A DNA stretch of 64,000 nt from assembly GCF_949769255.1 (NCBI RefSeq), contig NZ_OX458329.1, forward strand, positions 1,302,001 to 1,366,000. The letters are read 5' to 3'. Shown piece by piece: positions 52,368 to 62,201 of this stretch (position 1 is the first letter of the stretch; every line of letters starts with the position of its first letter). The stretch is from Mobiluncus massiliensis. GTDB taxonomy: Bacteria > Actinomycetota > Actinomycetes > Actinomycetales > Actinomycetaceae. The notes under the pieces are model-generated. The model was not told where the DNA came from. It did not search any database and saw only the letters and a program-made list of their open reading frames with translations. The position numbers and the translations under genes are program-made.

Positions 52368-53562
52368 GGTGCGCGGCCTCTCTAACCGCCCCGGCCACGA
52401 GAGCTCCGCGCAGAACCACTCCGGCGGGCTGTTCCAAAACGTTGAGGTCGGCGCGCGGGTCAGAGTCGTACCACACCAGGTCAGCGGGGGCACCCTCCCA
52501 CAGCGAGGGGGCACCCAAGTAGTCCCGAGCCTTCCAGGTGGCCAGGTCAATAATCTCGGGTGCCGAAACACCTAAGTCCAACCACTGCCGCAATTCTTGA
52601 GGCAGGGCGTCGTGGCGCTGGTAGCCACCGGCGTCGGTGCCCGGCAACAGCTGGACCCCCGCTTCATACAGCGCGGCTTGATGAGACACCCGGGACTGAT
52701 CCAAAGCGGTCATCGTGGCGGCATACACCGGATATTTTGTCCCTGCCTGGGCGGCAAAATCGGAAAACCGCGCGATTTGCAGCATGGTCGGAGTCACGCG
52801 GATACCGCGGCGTTGCGCTTCGAGGATTTCGTCCGAATCCATGCCGGTGCCATGTTCGATACCGTCCACCCCGGCATCTAACAGGCCCCCTATCGTACGG
52901 TGGGCGAAAGTGTGCACGGTCACCCGCGCCCCGTTCTGGTGCGCAGCCGCCACCGCGTCACGCAGCACCGCGGTGGACCACAGCGGCTGCAAATCAGATT
53001 CGACCCCATCGGAGCGGTCAATCCAATCCCCCACGATTTTCACCCAACCGTCGCCGCGTTGGGCCTGTTGGGCAACCGCCGCTGGCAGATCGGCTTCTTT
53101 TTCCAGCTCCAGCCCGTAGTAGCGCATATAGCGTTTGGGCCGCACCAGGTGCTGACCGCAGCGAATGATTTTCGGCAGCTCAGGCACCTGGTCAATCCAG
53201 CGGGTATCGGAGGGCACTCCGCAGTCACGAATCAGCAGTGTGCCTTTACTCAATGCAAGTTCGGCCTGTTCCCGCTGGGTTTCGACCGACACGCTGCCCG
53301 CGTGGGTTACGCCAACGTGGCAATGTACGTCCACCAGTCCGGGAATCGCGTAGCCGCTGACCTTTCGGTAGGTCAGCGCGGGTTTTGCCGTTCGGCTCAC
53401 GATGCCGTCGTGAATATACAGGTCGCCGCGTACCCACCGGGATTCACAAGATACTGTCGTCGCCTGACCGGTGTATTCCCCCTCCATACTGGGGGTATCT
53501 GACCACAGAAAAGCCCCGGTAAAGTGCAGGTTATCCGGGTTTGTCGCCCCCCGGGATGTCAT
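52360..53562 (-). CDS. Amidohydrolase-superfamily metal-dependent hydrolase
   Basis: A 400-residue TIM-barrel hydrolase resembling imidazolonepropionase-like enzymes. Metal-site motifs are visible: VDVHCHVG, GWVKIVGDW (possible carbamylated-Lys position), VTVHTFAHRTI, IEHGTGMD and GTDAGGYQ. The C-terminus closes the typical composite beta-sandwich (LVWYDSDPRADLNVL). ATG 53562 overlaps the ffh stop as TGATG and its end overlaps the glycosylase start, so ffh, this gene and nei are tightly linked. Substrate unknown. Confidence 0.87.
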   Translation of the reverse strand: MTSRGATNPDNLHFTGAFLWSDTPSMEGEYTGQATTVSCESRWVRGDLYIHDGIVSRTAKPALTYRKVSGYAIPGLVDVHCHVGVTHAGSVSVETQREQAELALSKGTLLIRDCGVPSDTRWIDQVPELPKIIRCGQHLVRPKRYMRYYGLELEKEADLPAAVAQQAQRGDGWVKIVGDWIDRSDGVESDLQPLWSTAVLRDAVAAAHQNGARVTVHTFAHRTIGGLLDAGVDGIEHGTGMDSDEILEAQRRGIRVTPTMLQIARFSDFAAQAGTKYPVYAATMTALDQSRVSHQAALYEAGVQLLPGTDAGGYQRHDALPQELRQWLDLGVSAPEIIDLATWKARDYLGAPSLWEGAPADLVWYDSDPRADLNVLEQPAGVVLRGALVAGAVREAAHRA

Positions 53563-55238
53563 CACAGACCGCCCAGCATCCGTTTGATGTCATCAGGTAG
53601 ATCGTCAGGGGTCAGGGCGGGGGTGGCCGGCGCGGACTTCTGCGGCGACCCGCCGAGACCGCCCATGCCTTTGAGCCCGCCCAGACCGGCGGGCAGAGAA
53701 CCGGGCAGGTTGGGCATTGCACCGGTCCCGCTCATGGGGGTGGCGGAAATTCCTTCCAAGGCTTCTCGGGCTTGACGGGCTGCCTTGGCGGGATTGCCAG
53801 ATTTTGCCTTGCGCTGGGCTTTGGATTTCTTGCCAGATTTTGCCGTCTGCTTCGCTTTCGAATGCTTACCCATGCCCGGCATTCGGCCGAATCCGGGCAT
53901 CATTCCCATTCCGTCTGCGCCGCCGCCCATACCGGGAATGCCGCCGCCGCTCATCATCTTTTGCGCCATCTGGAACCTGTCGACCAAACCGTTCACGTCC
54001 GCGACCGTGGTGCCAGACCCGGCGGCAATCCGCGCGCGGCGCGAGCCGTTGAGAATCTTTACATCCTGGCGTTCCGCAGGAGTCATCGAACGAACGATAG
54101 CTTCAATCCGGTCGACTTCGCGCTCATCAAATTGATCCAGCTGTTCCCGAATCTTGCCCGCCCCCGGCATCATCCCCAGCAGTTTCTTCATCGAACCGAG
54201 TTTGCGAATCTGTTGCAGCTGGTTGAGGAAGTCTTCCAAAGTCAACTGACCCTGTTGAATCTTGCCGGCCAGCTTTTCGGCCTGCTCCATATCGAAGGTT
54301 TCCTGAGCCTTTTCGATGAGGCTCAGCAGGTCGCCCATATCCAAAATCCGCGACGCCATCCGGTCGGCGTGGAACCGCTCAAAGTCATCCAAGCCCTCCC
54401 CGGTCGAGGCGAACAGCACCGGAACCCCGGTGACACCCCGGACTGACAGGGCCGCACCACCGCGGGCATCACCATCCAGCTTGGTCAGGACCACACCGGT
54501 GAAATCCACGCCCTCTTGAAAAGCCCGCGCGGTTCGCACCGCATCCTGGCCAATCATGGCGTCCAGGACGAACAAGACCTCATCGGGTTGCACCTCATCG
54601 CGAATGGAACGGGCTTGGGCCATGAGTTCCTCATCTACGCCCAGTCGGCCGGCAGTATCGACAATCATCACGTCATAGCCCGAACCGGAGGCCAGCGCCA
54701 AAGCGCGCCGCGCCACATCGACCGGGTCGCCCACCCCGTTACCGGGTTCGGGGGCGAAAACGGTAACCCCGGCCTGTTCGCCCACAATCTGCAACTGGTT
54801 GACCGCGTTGGGACGCTGCAAGTCCGCCGCGACCAGCAGGACTTTCCGGTCGTCTTTCGCCAGCCATTTGCCGAGTTTCCCGGCCAGAGTCGTTTTACCG
54901 GCGCCTTGCAGGCCGGCCAGCATGAATACGGTAGGGCCTTTGCCGGGCTTAGCGAAATGCAGTTCCCGGTCCTCACCGCCCAGAATGTTAATCAGCTCGT
55001 CGTTGACGATTTTCACAATCTGTTGGGCCGGGTTCAAAGCCTCAGACCTAGCCGCCCCATAAGCCTTTTCCTTTACGGTAGCGGTGAAATCCTTGACGAC
55101 CTCCAAGGCCACATCAGCCTCAATCAGGGCGCGGCGGATATCACTAACGGTGGCGTCAACGTCGGATTCCTTCAGCTTGCCCTTCTTGCGAAGGTTCTTA
55201 AACGATTCTGTCAGACGATCTTGTAGGCTAGTAAACAC
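53562..55238 (-). CDS. ffh: Signal recognition particle GTPase Ffh
   Basis: Targets nascent membrane proteins with 4.5S RNA to FtsY. The 558-residue protein has the N domain, G domain with GLQGAGKTTLAGKLG, DTAGRLGVDEELM and TKLDGDARGGAAL, and an M domain with the RNA-binding motif SRRARIAAGSGT. The C-terminus is Met/Gly-rich (GGGADGMGMMPGFGRM) and longer than in E. coli (453 residues), as usual in actinobacteria. GTG 55238 is the start. It is followed by the amidohydrolase. Confidence 0.97.
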   Translation of the reverse strand: MFTSLQDRLTESFKNLRKKGKLKESDVDATVSDIRRALIEADVALEVVKDFTATVKEKAYGAARSEALNPAQQIVKIVNDELINILGGEDRELHFAKPGKGPTVFMLAGLQGAGKTTLAGKLGKWLAKDDRKVLLVAADLQRPNAVNQLQIVGEQAGVTVFAPEPGNGVGDPVDVARRALALASGSGYDVMIVDTAGRLGVDEELMAQARSIRDEVQPDEVLFVLDAMIGQDAVRTARAFQEGVDFTGVVLTKLDGDARGGAALSVRGVTGVPVLFASTGEGLDDFERFHADRMASRILDMGDLLSLIEKAQETFDMEQAEKLAGKIQQGQLTLEDFLNQLQQIRKLGSMKKLLGMMPGAGKIREQLDQFDEREVDRIEAIVRSMTPAERQDVKILNGSRRARIAAGSGTTVADVNGLVDRFQMAQKMMSGGGIPGMGGGADGMGMMPGFGRMPGMGKHSKAKQTAKSGKKSKAQRKAKSGNPAKAARQAREALEGISATPMSGTGAMPNLPGSLPAGLGGLKGMGGLGGSPQKSAPATPALTPDDLPDDIKRMLGGL

Positions 55239-55372
55239 ACGTCGATTTTATAGTGAGGCAAGATTTCGGGCAAAAAGTGGGGGTTGGGGCGTGCCACGCA
55301 ACACAGGTTGGCGCAAAAGACCGGCGGTATACGCCGTTATCTCCCGAAAGAACCGGAAACCGCTAGGCGAAT

Positions 55373-57124
55373 CTAGGCATCCAGCAGGGCGTCAGCGAAA
55401 TCGCCGGGCACGAAGGGCGCCAAATCGTCGGGACCTTCACCCAAACCAACGAGCTTCACCGGAATCCCCAGTTCCCGCTGTAAAGGCACGATGACCCCGC
55501 CTTTGGCAGAACCGTCCAGTTTAGTCAAAACGATACCGGTCACACCCACCGCTTCGGTAAAGATTTTTGCCTGGCTCAAAGCGTTTTGCCCGGTAGTGGC
55601 ATCGATAACCAGCAGGACTTCGGTGATGGGAACCTGCTTTTCAGCTACGCGCTTGATTTTGCCCAGTTCGTCCATCAAACCGACTTTGTTTTGCAAGCGT
55701 CCGGCGGTGTCAATCAAAACCACGTCACTGCCGGCCTCACGAGCGGTCTTCGCCGCATCGAAAGCCACGGAGGCAGGGTCAGCCTGGTCCTTTTCGGCGC
55801 GCACCACCGGCACGCCGACTCGGTCGCCCCAAGTTTGCAGCTGTTCCCCGGCAGCAGCACGGAACGTATCGGCCGCGCCCAATACTACGGTCTTGCGGTC
55901 AGCCACCAGCAGGCGCGCGAGTTTGCCCACGGTGGTCGTCTTACCTCCGCCGTTAACGCCAACCATTAAGATACCGGCGGTCTTGGTGGGAGAGCCTTCG
56001 GGAACTTCCAGGTTGAGGCTACGTTCGGCTTTCCGGTCGAGCATATCGGTGAGCATCCGCTTGGCCATACGCCGCACCTGTGTAGCGTCTTTTTCGCCCG
56101 CGACCTTTTGTTTTACCTTGAGTTTGCCAATGAGTTCCACGGTCGGCTCAACGCCCATGTCGGCAGCCAACAGTTCATCTTCAATCGCTTCCCAATCAGA
56201 GTCTTCCAGATCAGCGCTGGACAACACATTGAGGATGGCCCGCCCGAATTTGCCCTTACCGGCCAAGCGCTCCTTCAAGCGGCGCATTCGGGAGGTCTTG
56301 GATTCCGGTTTTTCGATTTCCTCAACTTCGGGTTCGGTCTGCTCGGCAGTGTCAGAAACTGACTGCTCAGTATGTGCGTCTGGCTCGGGTTCCTCTGCAG
56401 TCTCGGAATCCGCGGTGTCCTCCGGCGTCTCGGAGTATTCAGGTTCCTCAGAGACTGCCGCTGCAGATTCCGGCTCCGACTCCATTTCCGAAGTGGCATC
56501 CTCCTCTGCTGCGTCCGCTGTCATTGCCGCTTCCGCCGCTTCCATAGCGGCTCGAGCTGCGGCCCGGGCTTCTTCTACGCTTTGACCGGGAAGCGGTTTG
56601 AAGCACAGCCCGTCCGGGTCGCAATAGACCCCATCAGGCTTTATGATGACTTCTTCCGCGTCGAAGTCATCATCCTCCTCGCCCCAGTCACCTTGCGCCT
56701 CATCCAAGTCGTCTTCGTCTTCCGGGCCAACGTGATCCGCGCCCGCATCCGCAAAATGATCAGTCTCAGAGGTGGTCGGCTCGAGTTCTACGTCATCATC
56801 AGGGGATTCATCATCGCTGTGACCATTAGCTTGAATGGTCTTTTCGACGATATTTCTCAGCTCTTTTTCACCCTGTTGCAGCTGGATGGGCGGTGCGTCG
56901 TCAGAGCTATCTCCGTCCTTACTGCTGTCATCGCGAATCCGCTCCAACGTGTCCAACAGGCGATCCTCGTTGCGAATCTTGCGTTGCTTCGAGTCAATTT
57001 GAGAGGCGCTGGCAACGATAACGATAACCACGAAAGCAATAGCCAACGGAATCATAAAAATGAGCGGATCAGTGTAGCCTTCCAGACCCTGTGAATTATT
57101 TAGTGTCGTACTAAGGATATTCAT
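55373..57124 (-). CDS. ftsY: Signal recognition particle receptor FtsY, membrane-anchored form
   Basis: Receptor GTPase partner of Ffh. From ATG 57124 (GGATGG upstream) the 583-residue product has an N-terminal membrane helix (PLIFMIPLAIAFVVIVIVAS), a long acidic region of about 230 residues, and the NG domain with GVNGGGKTTTVGKLA, DTAGRLQNKVGLMDEL, TKLDGSAKGG and GLGEGPDDLAPF. A membrane anchor replaces the lipid-binding A domain, as in other actinobacteria. A longer frame from GTG 57256 overlaps the smc stop but adds 44 atypical residues. It ends just before ffh. Confidence 0.95.
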   Translation of the reverse strand: MNILSTTLNNSQGLEGYTDPLIFMIPLAIAFVVIVIVASASQIDSKQRKIRNEDRLLDTLERIRDDSSKDGDSSDDAPPIQLQQGEKELRNIVEKTIQANGHSDDESPDDDVELEPTTSETDHFADAGADHVGPEDEDDLDEAQGDWGEEDDDFDAEEVIIKPDGVYCDPDGLCFKPLPGQSVEEARAAARAAMEAAEAAMTADAAEEDATSEMESEPESAAAVSEEPEYSETPEDTADSETAEEPEPDAHTEQSVSDTAEQTEPEVEEIEKPESKTSRMRRLKERLAGKGKFGRAILNVLSSADLEDSDWEAIEDELLAADMGVEPTVELIGKLKVKQKVAGEKDATQVRRMAKRMLTDMLDRKAERSLNLEVPEGSPTKTAGILMVGVNGGGKTTTVGKLARLLVADRKTVVLGAADTFRAAAGEQLQTWGDRVGVPVVRAEKDQADPASVAFDAAKTAREAGSDVVLIDTAGRLQNKVGLMDELGKIKRVAEKQVPITEVLLVIDATTGQNALSQAKIFTEAVGVTGIVLTKLDGSAKGGVIVPLQRELGIPVKLVGLGEGPDDLAPFVPGDFADALLDA

Positions 57125-57252
57125 TGATTCCATCCAAAACGTCTCTCGTAGCACCGCGTAAAAACGTCTCTCATCCGCTTGAACATTCGGTGCTATCCTA
57201 TCTCTAACTTCGGTAGGTTTACCTAATTCACGGCTGCATCTCGCAGGATTTG

Positions 57253-60200
57253 TCACTCGTTGGCGCCGGGGTTTTTCACCAGGCGCTGCGAAATGACCGC
57301 CGTGGTTCCCTCCTTCATCGTTACTCCGTACAGCGCGTCCGCAATTTCCATCGTACGTTTGTGGTGAGTAATGATGATTAACTGCGAGTTTTCACGCAAA
57401 AATTCGAAAACCCCCAGCAGCCGAGACAGGTTTACATCGTCCAAAGCGGCCTCAACCTCATCGAGGACATAGAAGGGTGAGGGTCGGGCTTGAAAAATCG
57501 CGAACAGAAAAGCCAACGCCGCCAGGGAACGTTCCCCGCCCGAAAGCAGGGACATGCGTTTCACGTTCTTGCCCGCTGGACGCGCTTCAATCTCGATGCC
57601 GGTATTCAACAGGTCTTTCGGGTCGCTCAAAGTCAGCTTGCCTTCCCCACCGGGGAACAGGACTTGGAAAATATCTGTAAAAGCGGCACAGACATCTGCG
57701 AACGCTTTGCCGAATACTTCCTCGACTTGGCGATCGACTTCCGCCACCACATTCATCAGGTCGTCACGAGACTTTTTCAGGTCAGCCAGCTGGTCAGCTA
57801 AGAATTTGTGTCGCGCCACCAAGGCTTCGTGTTCTTGCAACGCCAAGGGGTTCACTTTGCCAATCCGTTTCAGTTCGGTTTGTGCCTGGGCTTTGCGTTC
57901 TACCTGTTCCTCTCGGACAAAGGGAACGTGCTCGATTGTTTCACCAGACTCATCGAATACGGGAACCAGATTGTGCGGACCGTACTCAGCCAGCAGAGTG
58001 GGCTCATCCAGACCACACTCCTGCTGGGCTTGTTCCAGCAATCGTTCCAACTTGGAGTTAACCTCCGCCAAAGCAACCTCATCGCGCATGGAAGCATCCT
58101 TGAGGTCGGTACGCTGACGACTCAGGTCGTCCACGGCGGCGCGCAGTGTCTCCATCTCAGTTTGCAGCTGTTCCCGGCTGGTGGTACTGGCCTGACGCTG
58201 GGCTTGGGCGTTGGCCGCCGCCACGTGAGCCAAACGCTGGGCAGCTTCAGCCTGTTCCATCACGTAGACAGACCGTTTCCGGCGCCGTTCCCGCACCAAC
58301 GCCCGGCTGGCTGCCGCTTGAGCTGCGGCTTGTTCCGCCGCAATGTTACGCTGCAGCGAGGCGGCGCGCGATTCTAGTGATTCCAGTTCTTGACGAGCCA
58401 CATGCGCCGCGATATGAGCGTCCGACTTCGCGGTTTGAGCCTCCGATACCGCTTCGATTGCGGCTTGCAGTTCGGCGGAAAAGTCTGGCTCATCCTCCCC
58501 AGCTTCGTCCTGGGCTTTCAGGCTGGCGTCCAAAGTCTCCTGTGCTTGCTTCAGAGCCTCCTGGCGTTTCTCTGTTTCCGCACGAGCCTGTTCCAGGTGT
58601 TTCCCGGCACGTTCGACTTCTGCCTGGGCCGCCCCGCGCTTCGCTTTGGCAGCCGCTACCGCTGCAGCTGCTGCTGCCGCCGCCGCATCTTGAGCTTTGA
58701 GCTGTGCCGCCGCCGCATCGTATTCCTCCCGCGCCGCAGCCAGTTCGGTTGTCGCCCGAGCCAACTGACCATCGGCCTGATCAGCCGCCACAGCCGCCGC
58801 TTCAGCTTGTGCCGCCGCCTCATCGTATTCCGAGGCGCGCCGCAAAATTCCCGCATCGGGATCCCCGCCGCCGACAATCCGGGTAGACGAAAGAAAATCC
58901 CCCGCCTGAGTCACCGCCGCGGCAACCTTCCCGGTCAACACCAAATCGCGAGCTTCTGACAAATCCGGACAGGCCGCCACCCCCGCCAAGAGAGTCGCCA
59001 CCACCGGGGGCAAAGTATTCCCTTTCCGGGCATTGACCAGCTCCCTCGCCCAGCACACCCCAGCTGGAAGGTTCGCTTTCTCCAGGTCATCCGTCCCTTG
59101 AGCCCCGAATGGAGTTTCCGAACCGTCAGCGACCAGCAGGTGAACCTGACCCGCAGACTGCTGACGGACAAAACGCAGCGCGTCCGCGGCTGATTCGACC
59201 CCCGAGGTCAGCAGCGCTTTAGACCACTGTCCAAACACGGCCCCTATCGCGTCTTCCCATCCAGCCTCAACCAGGATTGTTTCCAAAAGTGCCGCGTTGA
59301 CGCCGTTCAGCCCCGCTTTCACTACTGCCCCGGCGGCGTCTTCGGGCTGCAAGGTTTTCGCCAAAACCTCGCGTTTTGCCTCCCAAAAAGCGGCCTCTTC
59401 CCGGGCCTCGCCGAGTTCTTTGGAAAGTTGCGAGACTTTCTCTTGGATTGTCGCCACAGCCGTCGCGAGCTTTTCCTCTTGGGCTGCTAAAGTTCCGTCT
59501 GCCACCCCGGGAGGAAGCTCCGCCTCGACCTTGCTGAGTTCCTGGGCACAAGCTGTTTCGCGCTGCGCGGCGGCCTGGAGGGCTTCTTCCATGCGGCTGA
59601 GGTTCCCCGCCGCTTCCTCTGCCAGCGAGGCGGCGGTAGTGACCGCTCCGCGCAGCCGCTCCAGAGTTTCTCTCTTGTCCGCCCGGGCACGCTGCACTTT
59701 TTCAATCTGGGAGCGTACCGCGAATTCGCGCTCTTTGGCTCGTGCTTCGGCAGCTTTGGTCTGGGTGACCTCATCATCGGCTTTCGCTACCGCGGCTTGT
59801 TTTTCGGTAATCTCCTCACGAGTTTTTTCGAGCCGTTTTTCCAGCTCGGTGGTGTCGGCAGTCCGGGTTAGTTCCGCAGTTTCTTCCAAAGCATTGGCGC
59901 GTTCTCGGGCCTGGTTCGCCAAAGATTCCAAACGTTCCGCCAAGGTGCTCAGCTCAGCCCAGGTCTGGGTGAGTTTCTCCAGCTCCGGGCTGACCTCGTC
60001 GAAACTCGATTTCGCCACGTTCAGCTTCGTGTTTACCTCTTGCAGACGGGTTTCCAAATCCGCGATTTTTGCCGAAATTTGTTCCTTGGAGGCGGTTTGC
60101 GACCCGGCTTTTTCTTTGTTTTGCGCCACCGCGTCTGCAATCAAACGGGCGGTCGCGTCAGCGAGTTCGGCTTGGACTCGGGCGGCTTTCCGGGCCGCCT

Positions 60201-60828
60201 CTGCCTGTTTACCCAGGGGACCCAACCGTTTCGAGACTTCATTAGTGAGGTCCTGAACGCGGGAGAGGTTGACCGCCAAGTTGTCCAGTTTTTTCAACGC
60301 CCGGTCTTTGCGCTGCCGGTGCTTGAGTACTCCGGCAGCTTCCTCGATGAAAGCGCGCCGTTCCAGTTCGGAAGCACTCAAAATCCGATCGAGTTGCCCC
60401 TGCCCCACAATGACGTGCATTTCCCGACCCATCCCGGTGTCGGAAAGCAGCTCTTGAATATCTAACAGGCGCACCGGGGTTCCGTTGATGGCATACTCGG
60501 AACCGCCCGCCCGAAACATGGTGCGCGAAATCGTCACCTCAGAGTATTCGATAGGCAGCGCACCATCGGTGTTATCAATGGTCAATTGGACTTCCGCGCG
60601 TCCCAGCGGAGCCCTCGTTTTGGTGCCGGCAAAAATGACATCCGACATCTGTGAGCCGCGCAGATTTTTGGCACCCTGCTCACCCATCACCCAAGCCAGC
60701 GCATCGACCACGTTCGATTTGCCCGAACCGTTAGGGCCAACGACACAGGTCACCCCCGGTTCTAGGCTCATGTGAACCGTGTTCGCGAAAGACTTAAAGC
60801 CTTTCAGGGTCAGGGACTTTAAATACAC
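57253..60828 (-). CDS. smc: Chromosome segregation protein SMC
   Basis: Condensin ATPase organising the chromosome. The 1191-residue protein has Walker A GPNGSGKSN (near 32-40), two long coiled coils unusually rich in Ala and Gln, a hinge around 500-660 (LNGVNAALLETILVEAGWEDAIG), the signature LSGGERSLAALAFLFAIF and Walker B FYVLDEVEAALDD. Order and length are standard. No scpA/scpB genes are nearby. Preceded by ndk about 100 bp upstream, followed by ftsY and ffh, a common arrangement in Gram-positives. Confidence 0.97.
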   Translation of the reverse strand: MYLKSLTLKGFKSFANTVHMSLEPGVTCVVGPNGSGKSNVVDALAWVMGEQGAKNLRGSQMSDVIFAGTKTRAPLGRAEVQLTIDNTDGALPIEYSEVTISRTMFRAGGSEYAINGTPVRLLDIQELLSDTGMGREMHVIVGQGQLDRILSASELERRAFIEEAAGVLKHRQRKDRALKKLDNLAVNLSRVQDLTNEVSKRLGPLGKQAEAARKAARVQAELADATARLIADAVAQNKEKAGSQTASKEQISAKIADLETRLQEVNTKLNVAKSSFDEVSPELEKLTQTWAELSTLAERLESLANQARERANALEETAELTRTADTTELEKRLEKTREEITEKQAAVAKADDEVTQTKAAEARAKEREFAVRSQIEKVQRARADKRETLERLRGAVTTAASLAEEAAGNLSRMEEALQAAAQRETACAQELSKVEAELPPGVADGTLAAQEEKLATAVATIQEKVSQLSKELGEAREEAAFWEAKREVLAKTLQPEDAAGAVVKAGLNGVNAALLETILVEAGWEDAIGAVFGQWSKALLTSGVESAADALRFVRQQSAGQVHLLVADGSETPFGAQGTDDLEKANLPAGVCWARELVNARKGNTLPPVVATLLAGVAACPDLSEARDLVLTGKVAAAVTQAGDFLSSTRIVGGGDPDAGILRRASEYDEAAAQAEAAAVAADQADGQLARATTELAAAREEYDAAAAQLKAQDAAAAAAAAAVAAAKAKRGAAQAEVERAGKHLEQARAETEKRQEALKQAQETLDASLKAQDEAGEDEPDFSAELQAAIEAVSEAQTAKSDAHIAAHVARQELESLESRAASLQRNIAAEQAAAQAAASRALVRERRRKRSVYVMEQAEAAQRLAHVAAANAQAQRQASTTSREQLQTEMETLRAAVDDLSRQRTDLKDASMRDEVALAEVNSKLERLLEQAQQECGLDEPTLLAEYGPHNLVPVFDESGETIEHVPFVREEQVERKAQAQTELKRIGKVNPLALQEHEALVARHKFLADQLADLKKSRDDLMNVVAEVDRQVEEVFGKAFADVCAAFTDIFQVLFPGGEGKLTLSDPKDLLNTGIEIEARPAGKNVKRMSLLSGGERSLAALAFLFAIFQARPSPFYVLDEVEAALDDVNLSRLLGVFEFLRENSQLIIITHHKRTMEIADALYGVTMKEGTTAVISQRLVKNPGANE

Positions 60829-60929
60829 ACACTTACCCTAGCGCAACCCCCCGAACCCTAAAAAACAGCCTTCCCGGCCTTGGGCAACAGAGAGAAACAA
60901 CGCCAGGAGAAACGCCTCGCTACCGGCCT

Positions 60930-61388
60930 TTAGTCAATCATGTAGGGGAACCACAGCGCGATTTCCCGGTCGGCGCTCTGTACCGAGTCCGAACCGTGAA
61001 CGATGTTTTGAATCTGCGCGTCCGGACCCCAATCCCGAGCCAAATCTCCACGAATCGTCCCGGGCATAGCCACCGCGGGGTTGGTATCTCCCATCATGTT
61101 ACGGAAAGCCTGAATGACCCGAGAGCCTTCGATAACCATCAGCACGATGGGGCCGCTCATCATGTATTCGACCAGCCCTTCAAAGAAGTGCTTATCTTTG
61201 TGCTCGAAATAGTGTTCTTCCAGTTCTTCCCGGGTCGCAGTCTTGGTTTGCAAACCCACAATCTTAAATCCGCGGCGTTCAATCCGGCTAATGACTTCGC
61301 CGATGAGTCCGCGCCGGTAGCCGTCAGGCTTGATAATGACCAGGGTGTGTTCTTCTTGCGGATCGTAGGGGATGTGGCAGTCAGCCAT
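60930..61388 (-). CDS. ndk: Nucleoside diphosphate kinase
   Basis: Transfers the terminal phosphate between nucleoside di- and triphosphates. The 152-residue product has LVIIKPDGYRRGLIGEVI, the phosphate-site residues, and the active-site His in NIVHGSDSVQSADREI. ATG 61388 is supported by AAAGGAAAG upstream; the open frame extends 6 codons further without support. Family motifs such as AMPGTIRGDLA are present. Confidence 0.96.
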   Translation of the reverse strand: MADCHIPYDPQEEHTLVIIKPDGYRRGLIGEVISRIERRGFKIVGLQTKTATREELEEHYFEHKDKHFFEGLVEYMMSGPIVLMVIEGSRVIQAFRNMMGDTNPAVAMPGTIRGDLARDWGPDAQIQNIVHGSDSVQSADREIALWFPYMID

Positions 61389-61495
61389 TGACTTTCCTTT
61401 CGCCAAAAGTTTCGCTCGACACCGAGCGCAACTCCAAGTTTTGTAAATACGTGTGCATCCTACCGGATTTCACCAAGGTTTTTCCGAACTAGTAC

Positions 61496-62125
61496 TCAAT
61501 ACCCAGCAGCTTTTGCCGCCTCAGCCAAAATGAGTGCACTGGAGGCGGCACCGGGGTCCTTATGGCCGATGGAACGCTCCCCCAAAAGCGACGCACGCCC
61601 TTTTGCGGCGCTCATCGAAACCGTATCTTCCGCACCTTTTGCAGCCGCGTCAGCAGCAACGCGCAAAACTTCTTCCGGGTCGGCACCTTTCGCCACGGCG
61701 GCAGCGGCATTGGTAGCGGCCGGATACCACGCGTCCAGCATGGTTTTGTTCCCCGGCTGGGCTCCGCCGCGTTCCGCGATTCCCTCAGCCGCCTTTACCA
61801 GCAGCATCGCCACATCCTGCGACTCGAGACTCTCCACGTTCACCGAACGCGCCGCCCGCAAAAATGCCGTGCCATACAAAGACCCCGAAGCTCCGCCTAC
61901 AGCCGCCAGCAAAGTATTTGCCGCTACCCGCAGCGCCTGCTTCGGGCTCTCCACCACAATCCCGGATAACCGCTGGTCCACGGCAGAGAAGCCTCGTGAA
62001 ATGTTGTCCCCGTGGTCCCCGTCCCCGATGACCTCATCCAAACTTTCCAACATTTCGCGGTTTTGTTCCAGAGCTCGAGCGCAGCCATCCATCCAGCGCA
62101 GCACCCATTGTGTATTCAAACTCAC
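61496..62125 (-). CDS. dhaL: DhaL-type dihydroxyacetone kinase subunit
   Basis: ADP-binding subunit of PTS-dependent dihydroxyacetone kinase. The 209-residue helical-barrel protein has the nucleotide/Mg motif GDGDHGDN, the GGASGSLYGTAFLRAA loop and DAWYPAATNAAA. DhaL normally works with DhaK and the phosphoryl donor DhaM, encoded nearby; neither is in this window. It sits between ndk and folC. Orphan or FakA-related nucleotide-binding use is conceivable but not supported by extra domains. Confidence 0.88.
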   Translation of the reverse strand: MSLNTQWVLRWMDGCARALEQNREMLESLDEVIGDGDHGDNISRGFSAVDQRLSGIVVESPKQALRVAANTLLAAVGGASGSLYGTAFLRAARSVNVESLESQDVAMLLVKAAEGIAERGGAQPGNKTMLDAWYPAATNAAAAVAKGADPEEVLRVAADAAAKGAEDTVSMSAAKGRASLLGERSIGHKDPGAASSALILAEAAKAAGY

Positions 62126-62201
62126 AGCTGCTCCTTTCTGACTGCCCTAAACTTTCGCGGTCGAATCCGGCCGGGGTCTTGCCGTGTGAGGCCGGTTGTG
62201 C

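Noticed and set aside
52368-52571. N-terminal extension of the Nei-type glycosylase.
   Set aside because: It lies within the amidohydrolase coding sequence and would block the catalytic N-terminal Pro.
57214-57225. TAGGT-TT-ACCTA between smc and ftsY, similar to an iron-regulator (DtxR/IdeR) box.
   Set aside because: Too short compared with the 19-bp consensus and placed inside a housekeeping operon; most likely chance.
57125-57256. Upstream extension of ftsY from a GTG overlapping the smc stop (GTGA).
   Set aside because: The overlap is attractive, but the added 44 residues are basic and atypical, and ATG 57124 has a ribosome binding site and the expected membrane anchor right after it.
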